64,000 bases of DNA from an uncultured Alphaproteobacteria bacterium (GCA_902610415.1 CACLVL010000004.1:1-64000); one strand, 5' to 3'. Numbered from the stretch's first letter, positions 46,453 through 58,669 are shown. Notes: generated from the sequence alone by a model not told the origin. Program-made: numbers and translations.

Positions 46453-47973
46453 CTAATTAAATTTTTTCAATTGAAAAATAAGTTTTAATTCACTTAATTT
46501 AAGCCAATTTAGCACAAGGAAATATATTACTAGACCAATAAGAATTTGAATTAACAGGTCAAAATATATATTTAGATCTATAATTTTTTTAATGAATAAT
46601 ATTGAAATAGACATACTAAAAGCACTTAATAAAATCTTAATTAATTTATTAGTATCCAATATGATTATTTTTTTGAAAAAACTAATAAAGCTTTTTTTTA
46701 AATAATAAATTTGAATAAATAAATTTAACCATACGCTTATAGAACCAGCTAAGGCTAATCCGATAACACCTAAAGGCTTATAGAGTAAGAAACATAAAAT
46801 TAGATTACATATAAAGGTAGGAACTGCTGCCCTAACTGGGTACTCAACTTTCTCATAGGAATAAAATATTTGATTGAAAATTCTTGCAAGCATATAACCA
46901 GGCAATGAAAAAGAGTATATTAGTAAAATCTTGGAGGTTATTAGTACATCATTATTACTAAATTCTCCCCTACCAAATAACACTCTAATAATTTCCTCGC
47001 TTAGAATAAAAATGCCAAATGCGCTAGGTATTGCAAAGAGAAAACAAAAGATAACAGTTTCATTGAAAGCTCTAGAATTCTTACTCTCATCACTAATATT
47101 TTTACTCAAGTAAGGAAGGAGTGTAAAAGACATGGCAACTGCAATTAGAGCAAACGGTAAATCAATTATTCTATCTGCGTAATATATTTGGCTTATTGCA
47201 CCCTCACCTACCAAAGAAGCAAATAACATTGAGATAAAAATATTTAATTGGATAATACCAGAGCCCAATAAAGAATATGAAAATCTTTTAAAGAATTTTT
47301 TTAGCTGGCCAGATAGCTCGTTAATACTTTTTAATCCAGTACTCCAAAATATTTTAATAGCGGCTATGTTGATAAATAAAAGTATTAATTGAGTAAAACC
47401 TGCAACAATCATTGCCCAAGCAAGTGCAAAGTGAGACTCAGATTTAAAAATAACTAATGACAAAATCATAAAAATATTAAGAATGACTGATAAAAAAGAA
47501 GGTAGAAAAAATTTCCCCTTAACGTTTAATACTGAACTCAATACTGACGACAAAGTTACAAATATTAAAAAAGGAAAAGTTATAACTAATAACTCATTTG
47601 CAAATAAAAATTGACTTTCATTTAATAAAAATCCTGGTGCTAATAATGATATTACTTGTTCACTAAATAAAAATATTAAAAATGATATAGATAATGTAAT
47701 TACAAAAAAAAAGTTAAAAATTATCCATATAAAATCTTTGGCCATTTTTGAATTTATTTTTTCTTGATTAACATATAGGGGTATAAAAACACTATTCATT
47801 GAACCCTCAGCAAAAATTCTTCTAAATAAATTTGGCAATCTAAAAGCAAAAAGAAATGCATCTGACATTATGTTTGCACCTAAATAGTTTGCAAAAAGAA
47901 TGTCTCTAATGAACCCTGTTACACGAGATCCAAAAATATTAGTTGAAATCTTAGAGAAATTACTAATTTTCAT
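46453..47973 (-). CDS. murJ: Lipid II flippase MurJ (MviN)
   Basis: SRVTGFIRDILFANYLGANIMSDAFLFAFRLPNLFRRIFAEGSMNSVFIP. Confidence 0.95.
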   Translation of the reverse strand: MKISNFSKISTNIFGSRVTGFIRDILFANYLGANIMSDAFLFAFRLPNLFRRIFAEGSMNSVFIPLYVNQEKINSKMAKDFIWIIFNFFFVITLSISFLIFLFSEQVISLLAPGFLLNESQFLFANELLVITFPFLIFVTLSSVLSSVLNVKGKFFLPSFLSVILNIFMILSLVIFKSESHFALAWAMIVAGFTQLILLFINIAAIKIFWSTGLKSINELSGQLKKFFKRFSYSLLGSGIIQLNIFISMLFASLVGEGAISQIYYADRIIDLPFALIAVAMSFTLLPYLSKNISDESKNSRAFNETVIFCFLFAIPSAFGIFILSEEIIRVLFGRGEFSNNDVLITSKILLIYSFSLPGYMLARIFNQIFYSYEKVEYPVRAAVPTFICNLILCFLLYKPLGVIGLALAGSISVWLNLFIQIYYLKKSFISFFKKIIILDTNKLIKILLSAFSMSISILFIKKIIDLNIYFDLLIQILIGLVIYFLVLNWLKLSELKLIFQLKKFN

Positions 47974-47978
47974 TGAGT

Positions 47979-48860
47979 TTAGGAAAATTCTTTTTCCAAA
48001 ATCTCAATAATTTTACTTTGGTCAATAAAACCTGGAATAATTTGATTTCCTATGATTGTTGCTGGGCTTCCAGTAAATTTAAATTCATCGACGTAACTCT
48101 TATGAATTGATAGAAAGTCTTTCACTTCTTGGGAGTCCATATCTTTTTTAAGTATTTGAAGATCAACGCCCTTTAGAAATAGATCTGCTAAAATATCCTC
48201 CATGTTTGATTTTCTTTCAGATGAATATAGATAGTTATGAACTGTTTTAAATTCACCTTGTAATGAGGAAGCTAAAGCAATAGTTGTTAAATCCTTTGAA
48301 AAATTACCTAAAATTGGCATTTGTATTATAACTATTTTTACTGAAGTATCCTCTTTCATCACATTAATTAATTCCTGGTGGTATTTTTCACAGTAGCCAC
48401 AATTGTAATCGACAAATTCATAAATAACTTTTGTACCACTAGCATCACCTAAATACATAGGGTGAGCTTGTAAATTTAAATTTTGTATGCTTGATATATT
48501 TTCTTTATTAATTTTTTCTTGTTCTAATTTGTTTTGATTTAATTGGTATTCACGCAAAACATTTAAGATAAAATCTGGATTTTCCTCAATAAATTTCTTC
48601 ATACTCTGATCAAATTCAAAGTTTGTTAAGTATTCTTTCATATCTTCTTTTTTTAGATAAGCTCTAAGATCTTTTTCTTGAATAAAATTAATATTTTCCT
48701 CTAACTGTGTATTAGAAATATTTAAATCATTATCTAGAATGATTTTATTATTTTCTTGAAAAACAAAGTAGTAAGAGGCAATTATAACTATAGTTATTAC
48801 TAAAATTAATAATAACGATCTAAGACCTGCAAAATTTCTTTTTTTTACATAAATACCCAT
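47979..48860 (-). CDS. DsbA-family thiol:disulfide interchange protein
   Basis: N-terminal TM; VIYEFVDYNCGYCEKYHQEL (CGYC), FTGSPATIIGNQIIPG. Confidence 0.9.
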   Translation of the reverse strand: MGIYVKKRNFAGLRSLLLILVITIVIIASYYFVFQENNKIILDNDLNISNTQLEENINFIQEKDLRAYLKKEDMKEYLTNFEFDQSMKKFIEENPDFILNVLREYQLNQNKLEQEKINKENISSIQNLNLQAHPMYLGDASGTKVIYEFVDYNCGYCEKYHQELINVMKEDTSVKIVIIQMPILGNFSKDLTTIALASSLQGEFKTVHNYLYSSERKSNMEDILADLFLKGVDLQILKKDMDSQEVKDFLSIHKSYVDEFKFTGSPATIIGNQIIPGFIDQSKIIEILEKEFS

Positions 48861-48932
48861 AATTCGAAAAATATAATATTTGAGTATTATTATAGAGTAA
48901 ATAATAGATATATTTTTATTAAAAAATCTAGA

Positions 48933-49550
48933 TTAATAAATTTTGCAAATGGTCTGAAAATTTCCATTAACAACGTCTTGTTTCATAAGACTAATTCTGG
49001 AATATTCCAGGGATCTTATAGTATCTTTATATATGATCTCTTTTGACATATCTGCAATTGAAACATGATGAGTATTAAACTCAAACAAATAAGGATAGCC
49101 CCATATTAAATAATATTCCATCTCTAGAGAGGATAAATTATTGAAACGCTTAAGATCAATTTGAATTTCTTGCTGATTAAGAGTTTTTCTAAAAAGATCA
49201 AAATATCTCATTATATCGTTACATAGATAATTAAACTTATCATTTGTATTCAGCTCTAAAGCAAAAACGTTTTTATGTTTTTTAAGACCTAAGATGTTAA
49301 ATTTATCTTTATAAGAAGTATTTTGATTAGATTTAAAATAGTCTTGAAAAGATTTTATTAGATTTTCCTCGCTATAAAGATGACTTAAATAAAAAGGAGC
49401 TTTTACTGTATAATGTAAACCATATTTTGACAATTTTTGGCTATCAAATTTAATATTATTTTTCAAAAGTAAATCATTTACTTGATTAATAAATGATAAA
49501 TTAGGAATTAAGTAAATTGAGTAACGTGGAAATTGAATGTAGTTATCCAT
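48933..49550 (-). CDS. DUF1045-family 2H-phosphoesterase-like protein
   Basis: RYSIYLIPN, KYGLHYTVKAPFYL, WGYPYLFEFNTHHVSI: two HxT/S motifs; matches the TIGR03223/DUF1045 pattern. Confidence 0.75.
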   Translation of the reverse strand: MDNYIQFPRYSIYLIPNLSFINQVNDLLLKNNIKFDSQKLSKYGLHYTVKAPFYLSHLYSEENLIKSFQDYFKSNQNTSYKDKFNILGLKKHKNVFALELNTNDKFNYLCNDIMRYFDLFRKTLNQQEIQIDLKRFNNLSSLEMEYYLIWGYPYLFEFNTHHVSIADMSKEIIYKDTIRSLEYSRISLMKQDVVNGNFQTICKIY

Positions 49551-50499
49551 CTGTAAGTTTACTTAGTATAAACTTTTGCATTTTTGTTTCTAACAATATT
49601 TTCATTAATAAAATTATAATTACAGTATAAATAAATCTAAAAAATAAAATGCCAGAAATATGGCTACCTAATAGTAAAATCAATATTGTATCTTCAATTA
49701 TACTATGGCAGAGACTAAGGAATGACAGGGATAATAAAATATCTTTCTTTGATATATTATTTTTCTTGGACTCCTCAATTAAAAAACCCCCGCCAAACGA
49801 TATTCCCAAAGTTAAACCAATTAAGATTATATTAGCTACTTTCTCAGACATACCTAAGTAGGACAAAGGTATTTTCATTATATTAATTATAAGTAACCAA
49901 ACACCTAAGGCCTTAAGGATATTAATTGTTGATATAATAAAAAATATTATTAAAAAAATTATAAAGAAATTTTGAATTTGTAGGGTGGCCCATTCAAAGT
50001 TAGAAACTAATTCATTTGGAACTTGTAATACTGACTGATTAGGCTCATTAAATAATTCATATTTAGTAAATATTAAGTTCAATATTTTGCCTGCTACAAT
50101 TGCATTTATAAATCTAAAGCTTAAATTGAATATCCAGGAAATTCTTGATTTTTTTGCAATAGCTACCTCAATTGGCAGACTGTGAGCTATCAATATTATT
50201 AAACCTAAAATTGTAGTCTCAGCTACAGAATAATCAAAAATAGCTTGAAGTGATGCAAAAGCAGCTAATCCTGCATAAATATTTACCAATATCGCAGCCA
50301 TCCAAACTAAGCCCAGTGAACCATCAATTCCAATAAAGCTTGTTAATGGTTCAAGAAATTTTGCTAAAAAAGGGATAGCTCCAATAAGCTCAAGAGCTCT
50401 GATAATTATAATTACCGGAAGTATTACTTTGAATAAAATCCAAAAAATTTTAGTAGTTTCTTGAAATATATTGACTAGTATTTTTTTAGATTTTTCCAT
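49543..50499 (-). CDS. Nucleoside-recognition (Gate) domain membrane protein
   Basis: Multi-TM; NIYAGLAAFASLQ, ILIAHSLPIEVAIAKKSRISW, ISFGGGFLIEESKK, LSLCHSIIEDTILILLLG. Confidence 0.7.
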   Translation of the reverse strand: MEKSKKILVNIFQETTKIFWILFKVILPVIIIIRALELIGAIPFLAKFLEPLTSFIGIDGSLGLVWMAAILVNIYAGLAAFASLQAIFDYSVAETTILGLIILIAHSLPIEVAIAKKSRISWIFNLSFRFINAIVAGKILNLIFTKYELFNEPNQSVLQVPNELVSNFEWATLQIQNFFIIFLIIFFIISTINILKALGVWLLIINIMKIPLSYLGMSEKVANIILIGLTLGISFGGGFLIEESKKNNISKKDILLSLSFLSLCHSIIEDTILILLLGSHISGILFFRFIYTVIIILLMKILLETKMQKFILSKLTDG

Positions 50500-50543
50500 T
50501 ATGATAACAAATCAAATGATTTTACTTCTTTATAAAGAAATAA

Positions 50544-52013
50544 ATGGCAAGAACAAATAGTTTTACAATAAAAGCCTCATTAACAACGTTATTGTTTTTA
50601 ATTAGCCTAATTTGTTTTTACATTAGTTATACAGATTTTATGAAAATAAAAGATGAAAAAACTATTATTTACGATGAAATGGATATCAATTATTTTGATA
50701 AAAAAAAATTTCAAAAATATTATGAAATAATAAGTATTGAGAGTTTAACTGATCCAATTTTCGATAAGAAAAAATCTAATAGTTATTTTGAAAATATTAC
50801 ACTTGAAAATTTATCTAATATTTTTGATAAAGATATAATTAAAGAAAATAATACAGTTGAATTAAATTCTTTAAATAATTTGAGTTCTACTGATGTTAAA
50901 GAGGAAGAGGAAAATATTTATGAATTCAATGAAATTAAAGTTTCTAAAGGAGATAATTTTGCAAAGATATTAAAAAAAGGAGGTTTAAAAGGTAGAGATG
51001 TAGACTTAGTAATACTTAATGGAGAGGATTATTATGATTTTTCAAAATTATATATTGGAGATACTGTTAGAATTTTTAGTGATTACGGAAGTAAAGGATT
51101 AAAATTATTTAATCTCATTTACAAATATTCTGACACAAAAGAGCTAATAATATCTTATCAAGACGATAGTTTTATATATGAAATTAAAGAAATTCCTCTG
51201 ATTTCTGAAAAAATTTATGTGTCTGGAACAATTAAAACAAGTTTGTATAAAGCTATGAAAGATCAAGGATTATCAGAAATAGTAATAAATGAAATTATAA
51301 GAATTTATAGTTTTGATGTTGATTTTCAGAGAGATATTTATGAGGGGGACAAGTTTGAAATGATATTTACAAAAAAAACTGATAGGGATGGTAAGACGGT
51401 TCAAATTGAAGATCCAAAATATCTTATGTTATCTTCAAGGGGCACGCCCCTATTTTACTATCTTTATGATACTGATGAATTTAGTGAATATTTTGATGAA
51501 AAAGGAAAAGGAATGACAAAAAGCTTGATGAAAACTCCTATAAATGGCGCGAGACTTAGTTCTAGTTATGGTATGAGAAAACATCCTATCTCTGGTTACA
51601 ATAAAATGCACAAAGGGGTTGATTTTGCAGCCCCATCAGGAACTCCGATATTTGCAGCTGGAAATGGTGTCATAGAGTATGCAGGTAGAAACGGAGGATA
51701 TGGAAAATATATAAGAATACGTCATGATAGTACTTACAAAACGGCTTATGCTCACTTGAAGAGTTACAAAAAAGGAATATCCAGTGGTGTGAGAGTTAAA
51801 CAAGGTGATGTGATTGGCTATGTTGGTTCAACTGGAAAATCTACTGGGCCTCATTTACATTATGAGATTATTGTCAACGGTGTTCAAATTAACCCTTCAA
51901 CACTTAAACTTCCCTCTGGAAGAAAGCTTAACGAACAACAGCTCAATGAGTTTAAAAGTCTAGTTTTAAGGATAGATAGAGAAGTAGGTATTTATAAAAA
52001 TATGATCAACTAA
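50544..52013 (+). CDS. M23-family peptidoglycan endopeptidase with N-terminal TM
   Basis: RLSSSYGMRKHPISGYNKMHKGVDFAAPSGTPIFAAGNGVIEYAGRNGGYGKYIRIRH..TAYAHL...GPHLHYEI. Confidence 0.94.
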   Translation: MARTNSFTIKASLTTLLFLISLICFYISYTDFMKIKDEKTIIYDEMDINYFDKKKFQKYYEIISIESLTDPIFDKKKSNSYFENITLENLSNIFDKDIIKENNTVELNSLNNLSSTDVKEEEENIYEFNEIKVSKGDNFAKILKKGGLKGRDVDLVILNGEDYYDFSKLYIGDTVRIFSDYGSKGLKLFNLIYKYSDTKELIISYQDDSFIYEIKEIPLISEKIYVSGTIKTSLYKAMKDQGLSEIVINEIIRIYSFDVDFQRDIYEGDKFEMIFTKKTDRDGKTVQIEDPKYLMLSSRGTPLFYYLYDTDEFSEYFDEKGKGMTKSLMKTPINGARLSSSYGMRKHPISGYNKMHKGVDFAAPSGTPIFAAGNGVIEYAGRNGGYGKYIRIRHDSTYKTAYAHLKSYKKGISSGVRVKQGDVIGYVGSTGKSTGPHLHYEIIVNGVQINPSTLKLPSGRKLNEQQLNEFKSLVLRIDREVGIYKNMIN

Positions 52014-52399
52014 GCTAATTGGCTAGCTAAATCATCAAAATCAGAGTTTGAGGATTGCTCTGTCTTATCTTCTTTTTTTGTATCAATATCATTTTTTTCA
52101 GATTTATCTTTATTAATAATTTTTCTAGCGACAAAACCTCTATTGGAGTTATCTGTTTGTCTAAAATAATGCTCAGCATGTTGAAGGTAAAACTGTTCTA
52201 ATACATCATCGCCCTGGCCTTTAGCATCTTTTGCTTTGTTAAGAAAATCATTGTATTGGTCTTTTGGATTCTTACCGTTTCTTTTGTAGCCATTGGAATT
52301 TCCATTGGTCTGTAAGTATGGAGAATCTGCTACCCCACCTCTAGAAGAGTTGATTTTTCTTTGCCCACCATAGGGTTTTCGTTTGACAAAATTTTTCAT
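52010..52399 (-). CDS. DUF4167-family protein
   Basis: Gly/Asn-rich N-terminus; KDQYNDFLNKAKDAKGQGDDVLEQFYLQHAEHYFR. Confidence 0.85.
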   Translation of the reverse strand: MKNFVKRKPYGGQRKINSSRGGVADSPYLQTNGNSNGYKRNGKNPKDQYNDFLNKAKDAKGQGDDVLEQFYLQHAEHYFRQTDNSNRGFVARKIINKDKSEKNDIDTKKEDKTEQSSNSDFDDLASQLA

Positions 52400-52432
52400 A
52401 AATTTTTATTCGATTATCCTAAAAGAAGCCCA

Positions 52433-53296
52433 TCAATTATTGTTAGGGAGTGTTATCTTTATCAATCTATCTAAACTAAGATAATCAACCTTTTTATAGT
52501 CTATTTTTATACCTTTTACTAATAAATATTTATACATATTTTCAGTAATAATTGGATCAATTTCAAAATATAAAGACCCTTTAAATTTAACATTAATTAA
52601 ATGATCAATGATTTTTATATAGTAATCTATACCTAATTCTCCACCATCAAGTGATATCCTAGGGTCATACAACGTTTCATTATTTAAATTCAGATAATTA
52701 CTTGTTGGTATATAAGGAGGGTTACAAACAATAATATCAATATTTTTTAATCTATTTATTGGATAATTTTCAAATAGATCTGAATGAAATAATTTTGAAT
52801 TTTTTTGTTTTTCAAATTTTATTATGTTTTTTTTGCAAGCATTGAGGGCTTTTTTGGAAATATCAATAAAGTCACAAAAAGAATTTTCTAATTCATCAAT
52901 AATAGAGATACCTAAGCAGCCAGTTCCACAACACAAATCAAGAAAATTAAATTTTTTTTTAATTTTAAAGCAATCATTTAAAATTTGTTCGACTAAAATT
53001 TCTGAGTCTGCTCTAGGATCTAGCGTATAGTCATCTGAATAAAAAATATTCTTCCAAAAACCTTTTTCATTAATAATTTTTGCTAATGGTTTTCCTTTAA
53101 TTCTTTCTTTTAAGATCTTATTTATTAAATCTTTATCAATCTCACTATCTTTTACGTCTATATAATTTTCTTTTTTTGCAGAATATGAAATCATTATTTG
53201 AGACTCTTGATCAGCTTGATTGCCTGAAATTGTATTTAATTTTTCAAGTAGTCTTTTTTTTATTTCTGATTTATTTAAGTGGTCATTATTTAACAT
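52433..53296 (-). CDS. prmC: Peptide chain release factor N5-glutamine methyltransferase
   Basis: [40 protein letters not shown]; next to prfA. Confidence 0.93.
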   Translation of the reverse strand: MLNNDHLNKSEIKKRLLEKLNTISGNQADQESQIMISYSAKKENYIDVKDSEIDKDLINKILKERIKGKPLAKIINEKGFWKNIFYSDDYTLDPRADSEILVEQILNDCFKIKKKFNFLDLCCGTGCLGISIIDELENSFCDFIDISKKALNACKKNIIKFEKQKNSKLFHSDLFENYPINRLKNIDIIVCNPPYIPTSNYLNLNNETLYDPRISLDGGELGIDYYIKIIDHLINVKFKGSLYFEIDPIITENMYKYLLVKGIKIDYKKVDYLSLDRLIKITLPNNN

Positions 53297-54365
53297 TTAA
53301 TTGACTCAGCTTATCAGCTTGTTCACTTGCTGACAAAGCTGCAATCATTTCATCCAATGCCTCGCCAGTTAAGAACTGATCTAATTTATAAAGTGTTAAG
53401 TTAATTCTATGATCAGAAACTCTGCCCTGTGGAAAGTTATAAGTTCTAATTCTTTCAGATCTATCTCCAGAGCCAACTTGATTTTTTCTATTCGATGACT
53501 CCTCTTCCTGTTTTTTAATTCTTTCTACCTCATATAATCTTGAACGTAGAATTTTTAATGCTTTAGCTTTATTTTTATGTTGAGATCTCTCATCTTGTTG
53601 AGTTACCACTATGTTTGTAGGAAGGTGTGTGATTCTTACTGCACTATCTGTAGTATTAACCGATTGTCCTCCTGCTCCTCCTGATCTATAAACGTCTATT
53701 CTAAGATCGGTATCTTTTATATCTAAATCTACATCCTCAGCCTCTGGTAGAACAGCTACCGTGGCAGCTGATGTATGAATTCTACCACCAGACTCAGTTT
53801 CTGGGATACGTTGAACTCTATGAACGCCAGACTCATTTTTTAAAAATTTAAATACACCATCTCCCTTTATCTCAATTATTGCCTCTTTAATCCCCTTCAA
53901 GCCAGTCTCACTTTTTTCCATTGGCTGGAACTTCCAATTTTTCAATGAAGAGTACCTCTCATACATTCTGTACAAATCGCCTGCAAATAAAGCAGCCTCA
54001 TCTCCTCCAGTACCAGCTCTGATTTCTAAAATTACATTTTTGTCATCAGCCTCATCTCTAGGTAATAGAGCAATTAGTAATTCTTTATTTTTAGTTTCTA
54101 AATCCTTTTCAAAAATAGGTAATTCTTGTTTTGCTAAATCTCTTAGATCTTCATCACTCTCATTTTCAAGAATTTCTTTGTAATCTTTAATCTCCTTATT
54201 TAAATTTTTTATGACATTAGATAAAGTAATAATTGGTTCTAATTTTGATAAGTCTTTATTTATTTGAATGATTTCCTTGTTATCTAAGTTTTGTGAGTTT
54301 AGAAGTTTTTCGTTTAAATGATCGAATTTACTTTTTAAGTCGTTAATTTGTTTATCTAATTTCAT
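53286..54365 (-). CDS. prfA: Peptide chain release factor 1
   Basis: [49 protein letters not shown] (GGQ), [24 protein letters not shown]. Confidence 0.97.
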   Translation of the reverse strand: MKLDKQINDLKSKFDHLNEKLLNSQNLDNKEIIQINKDLSKLEPIITLSNVIKNLNKEIKDYKEILENESDEDLRDLAKQELPIFEKDLETKNKELLIALLPRDEADDKNVILEIRAGTGGDEAALFAGDLYRMYERYSSLKNWKFQPMEKSETGLKGIKEAIIEIKGDGVFKFLKNESGVHRVQRIPETESGGRIHTSAATVAVLPEAEDVDLDIKDTDLRIDVYRSGGAGGQSVNTTDSAVRITHLPTNIVVTQQDERSQHKNKAKALKILRSRLYEVERIKKQEEESSNRKNQVGSGDRSERIRTYNFPQGRVSDHRINLTLYKLDQFLTGEALDEMIAALSASEQADKLSQLNVK

Positions 54366-55599
54366 TTTTTAGCTCGAATTTAGAAGCTTCAAAAGTTTGT
54401 TGACTTTTATTTTTTAAATCTTTCAAGATTATTTTATTAGAATTCATTTCTTCCTCACCAATTAGAAGAATAAAGCTAAAATTATTTTTATCAGCATAGC
54501 TAAAAAGTTTTTTGATATTTTTATTTACTCTTACTTCGTGATTATATTTAAAATTATATATTTGTTTTAAAATTCTATTATTAATTAAATAAGTCTCATC
54601 TTGAACAGCAAATAATATTTTATTCTTTGACTTTGATTTTTCATCTTCAATCGTTATTAAATCCATTAATCTTTCAACACCAGCTGCCCAGCCTATTCCT
54701 GGAATATCCCTAGATGAAATCATACTAATTAACTTGTCATACCTACCACCAGCTAATATTGCATTTTGTCTTTTATCCTCTCTTGTTTGGAATTCAAAGG
54801 CTGTGTGCGAATAATAATCTAATCCTCTTACTAATTTTGGTTCCTCAAAAAATTCTATTTCATTACTATTTAGATGTTTTTTTACCTGCTCAAAATAATT
54901 TTTACTTTCAGTAGATAAGTGTTCACTGATTTTTGGAGCATTTTTTAAAATTTCAGTATCTTCTGGGTCTTTACTATCCAAAATTCTCAGTGGATTTTTA
55001 TCTAGTCTTGAAATTGATGTTTCAGATAACTGATTTTTAAAATCGCTTAAATATTTTTTTAATAATTTAGAGTAACTGAGCTGATCCTCTTTTGATCCAA
55101 GTGAATTTATCAATAGCTTGTATTTATTTTTAATCACCCCAAGTTCATCCAATAATAGCCTTGCAACTAGAATTAGTTCAAAATCAATATAAGGACTTTT
55201 TTCTCCAATAGTTTCAATATTTATCTGATGGAATTGTCTATATCTGCCCTTCTGGGGCCTTTCTCTTCTAAACATAGGGCCGTGGGTAACTAATTTCATT
55301 GAACCAGATTGATAATTTGAAGCAGCAAACCTTGCTAGACCACTAGTAGCCTCAGGTCTTAAACATATATTAATTTCACCTTTATCTTGAAATGAATACA
55401 TTTCTTTAGAGACAATGTCAGTTTGTTCTCCAACAGCCCTTGAAAATAAGTCTTGTTGTTCAATGATAGGGGTTTGTATAGATTGAAAATTAAATTTTTT
55501 ACAAACTGAATAAAAACTCTCAATAATAAATTCAAATTTTTCCATCTCAGCTCCGTAAATATCATGTGTGCCTTTAACTAAATTAATATTATTTTTCAT
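54352..55599 (-). CDS. hisS: Histidyl-tRNA synthetase
   Basis: [58 protein letters not shown]. Confidence 0.96.
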   Translation of the reverse strand: MKNNINLVKGTHDIYGAEMEKFEFIIESFYSVCKKFNFQSIQTPIIEQQDLFSRAVGEQTDIVSKEMYSFQDKGEINICLRPEATSGLARFAASNYQSGSMKLVTHGPMFRRERPQKGRYRQFHQINIETIGEKSPYIDFELILVARLLLDELGVIKNKYKLLINSLGSKEDQLSYSKLLKKYLSDFKNQLSETSISRLDKNPLRILDSKDPEDTEILKNAPKISEHLSTESKNYFEQVKKHLNSNEIEFFEEPKLVRGLDYYSHTAFEFQTREDKRQNAILAGGRYDKLISMISSRDIPGIGWAAGVERLMDLITIEDEKSKSKNKILFAVQDETYLINNRILKQIYNFKYNHEVRVNKNIKKLFSYADKNNFSFILLIGEEEMNSNKIILKDLKNKSQQTFEASKFELKNEIR

Positions 55600-56690
55600 T
55601 TTAAATGATGTATCTTTTCAACTTTATCTTCTATAGTTTCGACCAAGTACTCAACTAAATCTTCATTTTGAATTCGATGACTTTTTTCACCATCAACGTA
55701 GACCATATGTGTATTATTGCCACCCCCTGTAATACCTATGTTTGTCATGGTGGCCTCTCCGGGCCCGTTAACAACGCACCCTATAATAGAAACTGTAATA
55801 GGTTTTTTAATATGAGAAAGTTTTTTTTCAACACTCTTAACTGTCTCAATCACATCAAACTGCTGTCTAGCACAGGACGGACATGATATTATGGTAACAC
55901 CATAGTCTCTTAAATTTAATGATTTTAACATTTCAAATCCCACCTTAACTTCTTGTGTTGGATGATCAGATAGTGAGACTCTCACAGTATCACCGATACC
56001 ATCATAAAGGAGTAATCCAAGACCAATAGATGACTTAATAGAACCACTAAAATAACTTCCAGCCTCAGTAATACCTAAATGAAGAGGATATTCACAAAAA
56101 TTAGATAACATTCTATAAGACTCTACAGCGGTGAAAACATTTGAGGCTTTAACACTTATTTTGAAATTATCAAAATTAAGATCCTCCAACATTTTAATAT
56201 TTAATTTAGCACTTTCAAATAAAGCTTCAGCAGTTGGACTTTTATATTTTTCTAAAATTGATTTTTCTAAGCTTCCGGCATTCACACCTATTCTAATAGG
56301 TATTTTATTCTGTTTAGCGGCCTCAACTACCTCTTTTACCTTATCTTTAGAGCCAATGTTACCAGGATTTATCCGTAGACAATGTGCTCCATTTTCTGCC
56401 GCCTCAAGTGCTCTTTTATAATGAAAGTGTATATCAGCAACTAAAGGAATATTTATTCCTGGAATTATTTTTTTTAACGCTTGTGATGATTTTTCATCGG
56501 GAACTGAAACTCTGACTATGTCACATCCTTCTTGTTCGATTTGTGATATCTGCTTGAGCGTTGCATCAATGTCATGTGTAAGAGTATTTGTCATTGTTTG
56601 AACTGTAATTGGCGAGTCTCCCCCAACATATATATTTCCAATTTGAATTTTTTTTGTTTTTTTTCTCTTTATTGTGTGAGAATATTTCAT
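55596..56690 (-). CDS. ispG: 4-hydroxy-3-methylbut-2-en-1-yl diphosphate synthase
   Basis: [56 protein letters not shown]. Confidence 0.97.
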   Translation of the reverse strand: MKYSHTIKRKKTKKIQIGNIYVGGDSPITVQTMTNTLTHDIDATLKQISQIEQEGCDIVRVSVPDEKSSQALKKIIPGINIPLVADIHFHYKRALEAAENGAHCLRINPGNIGSKDKVKEVVEAAKQNKIPIRIGVNAGSLEKSILEKYKSPTAEALFESAKLNIKMLEDLNFDNFKISVKASNVFTAVESYRMLSNFCEYPLHLGITEAGSYFSGSIKSSIGLGLLLYDGIGDTVRVSLSDHPTQEVKVGFEMLKSLNLRDYGVTIISCPSCARQQFDVIETVKSVEKKLSHIKKPITVSIIGCVVNGPGEATMTNIGITGGGNNTHMVYVDGEKSHRIQNEDLVEYLVETIEDKVEKIHHLK

Positions 56691-57406
56691 AATAGAGCTT
56701 CTAAATCTTTAATATTAAAGTTTAATAAATAAGAATTTAATCCCTCACTAACTTTAATTTCTATACCTCTGTATATTATCTTTTCGACATTATTTATATT
56801 AGATAAATCAATCAAAAAATCATTGTCTAAATCAAGATTAAGTTCACTTGATTGAAATATCTCGCCAAATTGTATGGTTTTTCTATTTTTATTTTGTATT
56901 TTATAATAAATAGTCTTATTAGATTTTGAAAAAATTGATACTTTTTGTGAATAATTCACCCTACTTGATAAAGTAAGATTATTTAAAAATACATCATGAC
57001 TTAATTCATTTAAATTATACTGAGAGGATAAATTTAAAACATCTATATAAACTTGGTCTTTATCAATATTTCTAATTGAAATTTGATTATTAAATTTATT
57101 ATAAATATTAAAAGACAGTAAAACTAACACTGTAAAAACAAGTAGTAACAAGAAGTAAATTATAGAAAGTCTTGTGTAATCAATAGGAATATCGACAATA
57201 GAGTTTTTGTATTTGACCTCATAACCTAAGTATCTATATATAGATTTTTTATATGTTGATCTGTAAGCTTTAAATTTATCAGGTAACTGTAAATTTTCCT
57301 CTAGCAAACGGATTATTTCAGGGTCTAATTTTAAACCCTTGGATAAATCATTTATAGATAATCCTTTTTTAATTCTTGCCTCTTTGATTGAAATTAATTT
57401 CTTCAA
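56687..57406 (-). CDS. RodZ-like helix-turn-helix/TM protein
   Basis: N-terminal HTH ([30 protein letters not shown]), single TM, C-terminal beta-rich domain; upstream of ispG. Confidence 0.75.
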   Translation of the reverse strand: MKKLISIKEARIKKGLSINDLSKGLKLDPEIIRLLEENLQLPDKFKAYRSTYKKSIYRYLGYEVKYKNSIVDIPIDYTRLSIIYFLLLLVFTVLVLLSFNIYNKFNNQISIRNIDKDQVYIDVLNLSSQYNLNELSHDVFLNNLTLSSRVNYSQKVSIFSKSNKTIYYKIQNKNRKTIQFGEIFQSSELNLDLDNDFLIDLSNINNVEKIIYRGIEIKVSEGLNSYLLNFNIKDLEALL

Positions 57407-57412
57407 AAATAG

Positions 57413-58627
57413 TTATTTGTGTAGTTTAAAGGCTTGATGTAACTTTTGTACAGCCAAGTCAGTATGTTCTTCATCTATTAAAATACTTATTTTGATTTCA
57501 GAAGTAGTAATAACTTGAATATTTATTTTATTTTTTCCTAAAGTATCAAATAATGTCTGGGCTACTCCAGCATGGGATCTCATCCCTACTCCAACTACTG
57601 AAATTTTTGAAATATTATTAGAAGAAATAATCTTTTTGTATCCTATTTTTGATTTCTCTTTTTTTAATATTTTTAATGCTTTTTCTAGATCCGCCCTTGG
57701 AAGTGTAAAAGATAAGTTTGCAAACTTTCCATCTTGGGAAATATTTTGAAGTATCATATCCACATTTATATTTCCTTTGGCTAAAGGTCCAAAGATCTTA
57801 GATGAAACACCAGGTTTGTCTAAAACTCTCGAGAGAGTAATCTTCGCTTCGTCTTTAGTATAAGCTATTCCACTCACAGTATTTTTCTCTAAAACACTTT
57901 TCTCATCAGTTATGATTGTGCCAATTTTTTTTGGTTTTAATGATGACCTAACACTTAATTTAGTATTTTTTCTCATAGCTAATTCGACAGAACGAGTTTG
58001 AAGAACCTTAGCCCCTTGAGACGCTAATTCAAGCATTTCTTCATATGAAATTTTATTTATTTTTTTTGCGTTAGGCACTATGTTTGGATCAGTAGTGAAA
58101 ACACCCTCCACATCGGTATAAATAATACACTCAGCGTCCAGAGCTGCAGCTACTGCGACAGCACTAGTATCAGAGCCACCTCTGCCTAAAGTAGTTATTT
58201 CTCTCCTCTCATTTATACCTTGAAAACCAGGAACTACTAGAACATCTAAATTCTCTAATTCATTTAATATAAAGTTTTTGTTAATGGACAAAATTCTTGA
58301 CTTCATATGCTCTGAAGAGGTCATTATAGGTATTTGCCAACTATGAAGAGATTTAGATTTAGTCTTTTGATTATTAAGATAAATGGACATTAAAGCGCAA
58401 GAAACATTTTCTCCTGTGGAAATGGCGTTATCAAAGTCAACTGGATTTGGGGATTTTGAAAAAGATTTAGTTAAATTGATAAGACGATCAGTCTCACCAG
58501 ACATCGCAGATAGCACAACTATGACTTTTGACTTTTTTGACCAATCACAAATAATATTCGCTGATCTTTTTATAGCATCAATGCTTCCGACTGATGTGCC
58601 ACCAAATTTTAAAACTTTAATTTTCAT
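57413..58627 (-). CDS. lysC: Aspartate kinase
   Basis: VLKFGGTSVGSIDAIK, TTLGRGGSDTSAVAVAAAL, two ACT domains. Confidence 0.96.
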   Translation of the reverse strand: MKIKVLKFGGTSVGSIDAIKRSANIICDWSKKSKVIVVLSAMSGETDRLINLTKSFSKSPNPVDFDNAISTGENVSCALMSIYLNNQKTKSKSLHSWQIPIMTSSEHMKSRILSINKNFILNELENLDVLVVPGFQGINERREITTLGRGGSDTSAVAVAAALDAECIIYTDVEGVFTTDPNIVPNAKKINKISYEEMLELASQGAKVLQTRSVELAMRKNTKLSVRSSLKPKKIGTIITDEKSVLEKNTVSGIAYTKDEAKITLSRVLDKPGVSSKIFGPLAKGNINVDMILQNISQDGKFANLSFTLPRADLEKALKILKKEKSKIGYKKIISSNNISKISVVGVGMRSHAGVAQTLFDTLGKNKINIQVITTSEIKISILIDEEHTDLAVQKLHQAFKLHK

Positions 58628-58669
58628 GAATTACGGTAATATACATTTAACTTTTATGATGTAAAGAAC

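Noticed and set aside
56131-56421. 96-aa ORF antisense to ispG
   Set aside because: Opposite a highly conserved CDS; shadow ORF.
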